30,549 nucleotides of DNA from Coemansia sp. RSA 1804 (Eukaryota > Kickxellomycota > Kickxellomycetes > Kickxellales > Kickxellaceae). The stretch lies in contig JANBTH010000152.1 in NCBI GenBank assembly GCA_027578815.1, forward strand, positions 1 through 30,549. Reading direction: 5' to 3'. The notes under the pieces were generated by a model. That model was not told where the DNA came from. It saw nothing but the letters and a program-made list of their open reading frames with translations, and searched no databases. Both the position numbers and the translations under genes were made by a program. This document shows, in pieces, positions 25,200-30,549 of the stretch (position 1 is its first letter; each line of letters opens with the position of its first letter).

Positions 25200-25809
25200 T
25201 TAATGAATTCATGAGCATTTGTGGCACATCGTACCCCATCCTTCCTCCTCTTCTCCATGCTTGTTACAGATAAATAAAAGATTCAACATCCAGCGTTATC
25301 TTTTCCCTTTTCTTGTTACAGATGACACGCAGGGTCGTCTCCGAAATCTCGTGCCTTGTCTGAGCAAAAAATGCGACAGAGCAAGGGGAAAATAATGGGC
25401 ATCTGAACAAAAAGGGAAATGAAAAACCAGCTGATGAAAGATGTTTTGTTGAGGGTTGGGGAAAGGAGATGACTGGTCGCTAGCTTCTTTTTCATTTGTT
25501 TCTATTTCTGCCTTCTTTCTTCCTTTCCTCCTTTATACCTTTGTTTTGTTTCTTGCGCATTCATTTGGTCCGTTGGTAAATGATTGTTTAAAGGACCTCT
25601 TATAGCATACAATCACTCGTTCTTTTTCAGACATATTTCTTTTTTTGCTATTCCCAGCGCATACATTCGCGAGCTGTGTGAGCGAGGGGAGGGTGGCGAC
25701 AGAGTGCAAACAACAGCAGAGCCCGCACAGCCGTACTATATCAGGCACAGCAGCCTACTACGCGCAGAATACAAGCAGGCTGAGGGAGCAGGGCGGAGAC
25801 GCGGAGCCG
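25200..25809. other. Intergenic: VPS17 3' end and cyclin leader
   Basis: This 610-base gap has AATAAA at 25273-25278, a good poly(A) candidate for VPS17, then AT-rich and CT-rich sequence to about 25655. From 25655 to 25809 the composition becomes GC-rich and coding-like in two frames, with no ATG. Acceptor-like sequences (TTTTTCAG ending 25630, TTCCCAG ending 25657) precede it. This part may be a spliced upstream piece of the cyclin gene. Confidence 0.5.
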
Positions 25810-26484
25810 ATGCATGCGCCAACGACGGCGACGGCGACGGCTGAAGCAGTGGCAGTGGCAGCCCAAGTGGCAGGGGGAGTTTCGGTAATGCCGACGTCGT
25901 ACTTTGACGCAGACATCGAGGAACTAACCCGTATAGTAGCCAACATGTTTGCCCAGGTAGTGCAGCACAACGACCGCCTACCGCTCGGAGCACAAAAACC
26001 CACGCGGTTCCACTCGCGGGCACCGCCAAACATAAGCGTCATCGACTACATGCGTCGAATAACAAAATACATGTCGCTAGAGCCTGCGTGTCTATTGCTG
26101 CTTCTCATATACGTGGACAGAATCTGTGAGCGGAACCCGGCCTTTACAATATCCTCGCTGACGGTCCATCGGTTTCTAATAACTGCAGCCACGGTGGCAT
26201 GCAAGACGCTGTGCGATTTCTACTGTACAAATCTACATTACGCCAAGATTGGCGGTGTTTCTATGCATGAGCTTAATTCGCTCGAGGTCGAGCTGCTCCG
26301 GATGATGGGCTGGCATCTTATTGCCACGCAGGAACAGCTCGAACAGTACTACTTTACGCTCGTACGGCAGGATCCTACCCTGGTGCTGGCAGCCGATCTC
26401 GCTGCTGCATCTGATTCTGCCGCAGCTTGTGATACCGCCGCCACTACTACTACCACTGCCACACCCAACCCGACTACTAGCTAG
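25810..26484 (+). CDS. PHO80: Pho80-type (Pho85-partner) cyclin
   Basis: From the first ATG this is a 224-residue cyclin of the Pho80 subfamily, regulatory subunit of a Pho85-like CDK. In yeast Pho80-Pho85 phosphorylates Pho4 and represses the phosphate-starvation response. The cyclin fold is at about 67-185: FHSRAPPNISVIDYMRRITK, LLLLLIYVDRICERNP, LTVHRFLITAATVACKTLCD and the hallmark YAKIGGVSMHELNSLEVELL (144-163). The C-terminus is an Ala/Thr-rich tail. Assignment to Pho80 itself rather than another Pho85 cyclin is likely but not certain. The frame is open to 25645 without an ATG and with coding-like composition, so the true N-terminus may be longer through an intron or a non-ATG start. 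It converges on the TMEM86 gene. Confidence 0.88.
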   Translation: MHAPTTATATAEAVAVAAQVAGGVSVMPTSYFDADIEELTRIVANMFAQVVQHNDRLPLGAQKPTRFHSRAPPNISVIDYMRRITKYMSLEPACLLLLLIYVDRICERNPAFTISSLTVHRFLITAATVACKTLCDFYCTNLHYAKIGGVSMHELNSLEVELLRMMGWHLIATQEQLEQYYFTLVRQDPTLVLAADLAAASDSAAACDTAATTTTTATPNPTTS

Positions 26485-26564
26485 TACCTAGTAGTTCGCT
26501 TTTTACACTCTTTGCATTTACTTTCTAATCATTGCATCTGCTATTTGCATTGGACTTGTTGAGT

Positions 26565-26566
<2 letters not shown>

Positions 26567-26630
<64 letters not shown>
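26567..26630. repeat. (AG)32 dinucleotide microsatellite
   Basis: Sixty-four bases of uninterrupted AG lie between the stops of the cyclin gene and the TMEM86 gene, ending 39 bases from the latter. It is the longest perfect simple repeat in the window, and the pure purine strand can adopt triplex (H-DNA) forms. Confidence 0.97.
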
Positions 26631-26635
<5 letters not shown>

Positions 26636-26669
26636 AGCAGCAGCAAATGGCAGTGGAACTGATTTTTGT

Positions 26670-27302
26670 TTACTTTGGAACATGGGCCATTGCTATACAC
26701 AACTGCGCAGCATAGTACGTGGCCATGATCCCAAGCTCACACCACAAGTACGATGCAACGAACTTGTCCCACGCCAGAATCGAGTCCGACACGCAGAAGA
26801 GAAGCGACCCGATCACGAGAAGAGGAGTCTGCGTCATTGCCGCCTTGTACGTCATCAGCGCAATTGTGAGGATATAAACCACCACGCCGACCTGGACCCC
26901 CGTGTCCTCCACTCTTGCCACGCCATCGTACAGAGCTGCCGCCATGGCCGACACAAACGCTCCAAGCGGCACCGCAACTATCCACGAGACACCACTACTA
27001 CGCAGCGTGGCGTTAAATCCGTTTAGATAGAGAATGTGCGCTACGAGGAACGACAGGAGGCCTGGGACAAACATCGACTCCTTGTCTGGTAGCATTAGGA
27101 ACGTGTCGCCGACCGCCGATAGTAGTAGCCCGACAAAGACTGCGCGCGATGGACCCCTTGCTGTTGGCAATGCCAATAGCAGCGTCACCGCTGGCTTCAG
27201 CACGTACTTGACATTCGTCCAATTGCAAACCACTGCTGCTAGGTAGATGCCGGCTAACACAACTGCTATTCGGTGCGGGAGCTGGATATCATCTATGCCC
27301 AT
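26670..27302 (-). CDS. YhhN/TMEM86 family membrane protein (lysoplasmalogenase-like)
   Basis: The 210-residue integral membrane protein has about seven to eight hydrophobic helices across its length and matches the YhhN/TMEM86 family. Conserved features include YVLKPAVTLLLAL (33-45), LLLSAVGDTFLMLPD with Asp66 (59-73), FLVAHILYL (85-93), and a second acidic motif LLFCVSDSILAWDKF with Asp173 (167-181). The tail is AQLCIAMAHVPK. TMEM86A/B in animals hydrolyse the vinyl-ether bond of lysoplasmalogens; the two aspartates are the proposed catalytic residues. Most fungi are thought to lack plasmalogens, so the substrate here is open. The likely location is the ER or another endomembrane. The ATG is 27302-27300. 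Confidence 0.88.
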   Translation of the reverse strand: MGIDDIQLPHRIAVVLAGIYLAAVVCNWTNVKYVLKPAVTLLLALPTARGPSRAVFVGLLLSAVGDTFLMLPDKESMFVPGLLSFLVAHILYLNGFNATLRSSGVSWIVAVPLGAFVSAMAAALYDGVARVEDTGVQVGVVVYILTIALMTYKAAMTQTPLLVIGSLLFCVSDSILAWDKFVASYLWCELGIMATYYAAQLCIAMAHVPK

Positions 27303-28375
27303 TGTTGCAGTGACAGGGAGGAGGGTGGTTGGTATTTGTTTCTTGTTAGTTTATAGATATCTCACCAGAGTACGAAATAATAAAGAAGGGATGACAACGT
27401 AAAAGAAGGTCTGTGCTGAGGTCATGTTTTTTTCATTTGCGGAATGAAATTACAATTGATAGTCGGCAACGCTTTCACATGGGCCGCACATCTTGCCTCT
27501 GCCAATAAGGTCTTCAAACGGAGCACGCTAGATAATTACCAATATTCTGGCTCTTTGTTTCTTTTTTTGCACACGAAAGAGGACACGGAGTAGCAAGAAG
27601 AAAACAAATGAAAAGGATGTTGATATCTAGTACCAGCCACACATCAAACATGTTTATATTTTGTTTACATTCTTGTTTTGTGCTTGCGGATAACGCAAAC
27701 AGACAGACGCACATGGCAACAACCGGGCCCTCTCTCCCCTGCCTTCCCTGCTCTCCCTTTACACACACACTGGCAGAAGGACAGAAAGATACTTGTTTGT
27801 CATCCACGACAAAACGCATTTCAGGCAGCGGCTGCTTCATGGTTTGTTATGTTTATTTTTGGGAGCTTGTATTCTGTGACATAAATAGATACGAATGAAT
27901 CATGGGCTCCTCCCTCTTCCTACTTTGCACAGACAATAGAAGAAGATAAAGAAAGAACGAGGAGGGAGGATAAGGAGGAACATTATCAAGACACTGCTGT
28001 TGTGTGCTGGGCCCCACGCTTGCTGGACCATGTCGGCATTGTTTGTCACTTTAAAAAAATAAATAGCAAAAAATGTTGACCTCCAAAAAAAAGTGACATT
28101 CGGCTCTTTCATCTCCTTGTTCCCCTTCTTCCCCTCCAATAGCCCCCAGCGCACTTGTATTTTTGAAAAGAAAATAGCTAGAATGCAAGACATGCAGTAG
28201 AAAATGTTCCAAATGCGTGTACTGTATAAAAAGAGCAGCAGCGTTCCTCCCGTCCCAGAACAACGAAAACGGCCAGGCTAGTCTGCGAATATTAATATTT
28301 AAACCAATATATCACTTTAATTCCTTATACTGTAATAATCCCAACAATAAGCCAGCAAACATACACAAAGACAAA
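27303..28375. promoter_or_regulatory. Divergent intergenic region, TMEM86 / uncharacterised gene
   Basis: This 1.07-kb gap between divergent starts is mostly AT-rich, with purine-rich plus-strand blocks (about 27940-27980), a CT-rich block (about 27728-27760) and AT sequence with TATATC before 28376. A 96-codon plus-strand ORF (27608-27898, ATG start, Cys-rich) and a 108-codon minus-strand ORF overlap each other in it. Neither has recognisable domains, and I call neither. No RNA gene is seen. Confidence 0.45.
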
Positions 28376-29212
28376 ATGGCGATGTTTCTCTCCCGCAAAG
28401 CCAAGAGCAATAGCAACGGTAATTACAACGGTGGTGCAGCGCGGAACGACCGGCGACGAGGCATGAACGAGCTGTCGTGCATGGCATGCACGCCGCAGAA
28501 TTCGTTCCGGTTCACAGACTCGCAGGCAATGGATGTGGCGATGGTGCTGGCGGAGGAGTATGTGCGCACCGCCGATCCGTGGCCAACCAAACCAACAGGC
28601 CTGCCAATTGAGCCGACATCGCCCGACGCCACGCCAGAGCCTCAAGCCTCGGGGTTTCCGCCGCCATCGCCGTCGTGGATGCAGAGCCCGCGCGCGGCGG
28701 CCACGCTGGGGCTGCGCACTATCAGCGAGGAACTAGCCGATGCCGACTGCGATGCGATGCCGCTGAGCGCAATGATCCCGCCGTTCCCGCGTCCGCCACG
28801 AGGAAGCGCAGCGGCTTCAGCGTCGCTGACTTCGCCAGCCGCTACGCTTCGTGTGCCGTCTGGTCAGCAGTGTCCGCCAGCAACTATCCCCGCCGACGCC
28901 CGCGGCTTCCTTTCCCTGCCAATGCGCAGCACACGGACCCGGATGCGTGCGCGTGTCCCGACGGCTGGCACCACCTCAACTGCAGCTGCTTCTGCCAGCA
29001 CGACCTCACGCATCGTCAGCAGCAACTCAACCGTCTACGGCAGCGATTCGTTCCCTGCTCATGGTGAAAAGTCTTCTGGCAACTCGGCATTCCTCAAAAG
29101 GAGATCTCGCTTCAGTCTTAGAGTCAAGCCCGTTCACAGTAACAACGATGAGGAATCACCTTCCTCCGCTTCCAAAAACCCAGTCCGGTGGATCCGTCAG
29201 CTGTTTGCGTGA
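28376..29212 (+). CDS. Uncharacterised low-complexity protein
   Basis: The 278-residue protein is of no family I recognise. The N-terminus is basic (MAMFLSRKAK, then Asn/Gly-rich and RNDRRRG). It is followed by a more conserved-looking block at 31-70 (NELSCMACTPQNSFRFTDSQ, AMDVAMVLAEEYVRTADPWP) with two cysteines in CMAC. The centre is rich in Pro, Ser, Ala and Thr, and the C-terminus is basic, ending in the amphipathic NPVRWIRQLFA. Coding composition is good across the frame and drops sharply outside it. ATG 28376 is the first in frame; Met3 is an alternative. It converges on the Gln-rich gene. It might be an adaptor or regulator with short linear motifs, but this is only a guess from disorder. 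Confidence 0.65.
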   Translation: MAMFLSRKAKSNSNGNYNGGAARNDRRRGMNELSCMACTPQNSFRFTDSQAMDVAMVLAEEYVRTADPWPTKPTGLPIEPTSPDATPEPQASGFPPPSPSWMQSPRAAATLGLRTISEELADADCDAMPLSAMIPPFPRPPRGSAAASASLTSPAATLRVPSGQQCPPATIPADARGFLSLPMRSTRTRMRARVPTAGTTSTAAASASTTSRIVSSNSTVYGSDSFPAHGEKSSGNSAFLKRRSRFSLRVKPVHSNNDEESPSSASKNPVRWIRQLFA

Positions 29213-29439
29213 GCCAAATTGTCGTTGCTACTTTCATTATCAATCTTTTATGATTCTTGCCACAGACACATACAACTAGTCTTCAGATAATATCTAAACA
29301 ACGCTTCAGGGGTTTGTTTCCTCTAGAGTCTTCACAGAACTAGTGCTTAGAAAAGCTGCGAAAAAGGTACGATTGTGATTTACAAAAACATTCATAGAGT
29401 AGCTGTCAGACGGTAGATGAACCAAGAAGAACATTATGT

Positions 29440-30549
29440 CTAGACATGGTGCCGGTAATAGCCGCCAGTAGGCATTGGTTGTTGTTGTGGCTGTGACTGC
29501 TGTTGAGGTTGCTGCTGTTGCTGTTGATTCCTCAGCTGCCTTGCGGACAGCGGCTTTCCAGAGTAGTATGCAGGTCTTGGCTGTGCGCCAGGATCCACAA
29601 ACGTTGCTTGGCCATGGGTCTGGGCGCTGGAGGGCGGGACGTTCTGCTGAGAATAGTCTGGCACCGCCGTTGTTGCCGTTGCTGCTGCTTCTGCTGCGGC
29701 GCGTGCGTCGAAAGGATGCTGTGGCTGCGGAGGAGGCGACAACAGCGTTGCGGCGGATGCGCCCAGCTGGGAATAAGCGTTAGAAGAGGCGGCCTTTGCT
29801 GCCTCCGTGTTTAACGACGCAAAGTTGTCGTAATGCAGCGTAGACCGCATGCGGTCCCTGGATCTCGGCTGCTTGTGGCCGGGTGTGCTGTGGCCCGAAA
29901 GATGTTGGTTCCCCATATGTGGAGGCCGCGCTGCTTGCGGGATTCCTCCTCCTACTTGCTGTGGAGGCGGCGGTTGTGGATGCTGCGGGACATGTGCGGC
30001 AACACTTGGGTTTCTGTACGAAGCGAAACTCTGGAGGCCTTGGCCACCATTGTCTGCGAGCGACGATGGCGCCTGCTGTTGTTGCTGCTGCTGCGAAGAC
30101 AAATAGTCGTCGTATCCGTAGCCAGCCCTCAATTCGGCCGCTGAAACCGGACCTGGACGGTAAACAGGCCGGTGCGAACGAGTACTCGTTGGTGCTGGCA
30201 CCGTCGCAGTCTGAGGCGCTGAATACGATCTAGGCGACGGAGGCGCCGTGCGGTTGATCTTAGGCCGCGACCGCAGCATGCTCGCGCCTGTCGCTTTAAG
30301 CTTGTCCTTGAGCCCAACATGAGGCTGCTGTCCGCCTGCTGCCTCGAAGATGTGGCTGCCCTGATCGCTGGATGCTCTCCCGTACGCCGGTCTTAGCTGG
30401 TTGCGTGCTGTGGCAAGTATTCCCTCCGCCTCGCTCTTCTGGCTCGTGAGAGGTTTCCTGTTCTTGGTGCCAAGCGCATAAGCTGCACCCGCTGCTGCTG
30501 CCGCTGTCGCCGCTGTTGCTGCTGCTGTCTTTGCTGCCGCTGAAGATGA
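29440..30549 (-). CDS. Gln/Pro/Ala-rich disordered protein, 5' end outside window
   Basis: The frame is open from the window edge (30549) to a TAG at 29442-29440, giving the last 369 residues. Stopping at the first internal ATG (30279) would lose 90 coding residues, including GLKDKLKATGASMLRSRPKI, which reads smoothly across that Met. An Ala/Ser-rich start is followed by a Lys/Arg-containing segment (NRKPLTSQKSEAEGILATAR), a Pro/Thr-rich part, Gln runs (about 30075-30098 and 29478-29531) and Pro/His/Gln-rich low complexity, ending GGYYRHHV. No folded domain is visible in this part, and I do not recognise the family. Confidence 0.7.
   Translation of the reverse strand, partial: SSSAAAKTAAATAATAAAAAGAAYALGTKNRKPLTSQKSEAEGILATARNQLRPAYGRASSDQGSHIFEAAGGQQPHVGLKDKLKATGASMLRSRPKINRTAPPSPRSYSAPQTATVPAPTSTRSHRPVYRPGPVSAAELRAGYGYDDYLSSQQQQQQQAPSSLADNGGQGLQSFASYRNPSVAAHVPQHPQPPPPQQVGGGIPQAARPPHMGNQHLSGHSTPGHKQPRSRDRMRSTLHYDNFASLNTEAAKAASSNAYSQLGASAATLLSPPPQPQHPFDARAAAEAAATATTAVPDYSQQNVPPSSAQTHGQATFVDPGAQPRPAYYSGKPLSARQLRNQQQQQQPQQQSQPQQQPMPTGGYYRHHV

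Noticed and set aside
27514..27840. 108-codon minus-strand ORF upstream of TMEM86
   Set aside because: It overlaps another random-looking ORF, has low-complexity Cys/Val runs from a GT repeat, and carries no domain.
30279..30279. Internal ATG as the start of the Gln-rich gene
   Set aside because: The frame stays open with protein-like sequence to the window edge, so the gene starts outside the window.

Overview
The window is nuclear DNA of a fungus. The Dam1/DASH kinetochore subunit Ask1, the retromer subunit Vps17, a Pho80-type cyclin, Cms1 and a mitochondrial branched-chain amino-acid enzyme (Ilv3) are encoded together. None of the confidently called genes needs an intron. Coding DNA is GC-rich, while intergenic DNA is AT-rich with long pyrimidine tracts on the sense strand just upstream of start codons. 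This combination, together with metazoan-like families absent from baker's yeast (BAR-PH-ArfGAP-ankyrin, TMEM86), suggests an early-diverging, intron-poor lineage. Kickxellomycotina is my best guess, but this is inference from style, not a database match.

Layout. 1-141 is the tail of a membrane protein (+). 142-2306 is an unusually long gap between converging genes. 2307-2816 (-) is a low-molecular-weight protein tyrosine phosphatase, divergent from a DUF218 membrane protein (3244-4236 +). ILV3 follows (4740-6548 +), then a cysteine-rich, serine/acid-stalked type I membrane protein (7471-8691 +). A BAR-PH-ArfGAP-ankyrin protein (9140-12040 -) diverges from CMS1 (12626-13564 +). CMS1 converges on a Stm1/SERBP1-like ribosome- and mRNA-binding protein (13973-14803 -). 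ASK1 (16125-19169 -) and RIF1 (19623-23420 +) share a 453-base bidirectional promoter. VPS17 (23658-25199 +) and a Pho80-type cyclin (25810-26484 +) come next. The cyclin converges, across a 64-base GA repeat, on a TMEM86/YhhN membrane protein (26670-27302 -). Two uncharacterised low-complexity proteins close the window (28376-29212 + and 29440 to the window end, -). The last one is cut by the window edge; its frame stays open past the first internal methionine to base 30549.

This is a housekeeping region, not an operon or a gene cluster. Three themes recur: membrane traffic (Vps17, ArfGAP, TMEM86), chromosome segregation and replication (Ask1, Rif1), and ribosome biology (Cms1, Stm1/SERBP1-like). 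I saw no rRNA, tRNA, CRISPR array or transposon. The best leads for something new are: a tandem 7-cysteine repeat surface protein with a kexin-type site; the palindrome-bearing ASK1/RIF1 promoter with a forkhead-type site; a 12-base element shared by the ILV3 and Stm1-like promoters; PP1-docking motifs at the Rif1 N-terminus; and the 2.2-kb apparently empty gap near the left end.
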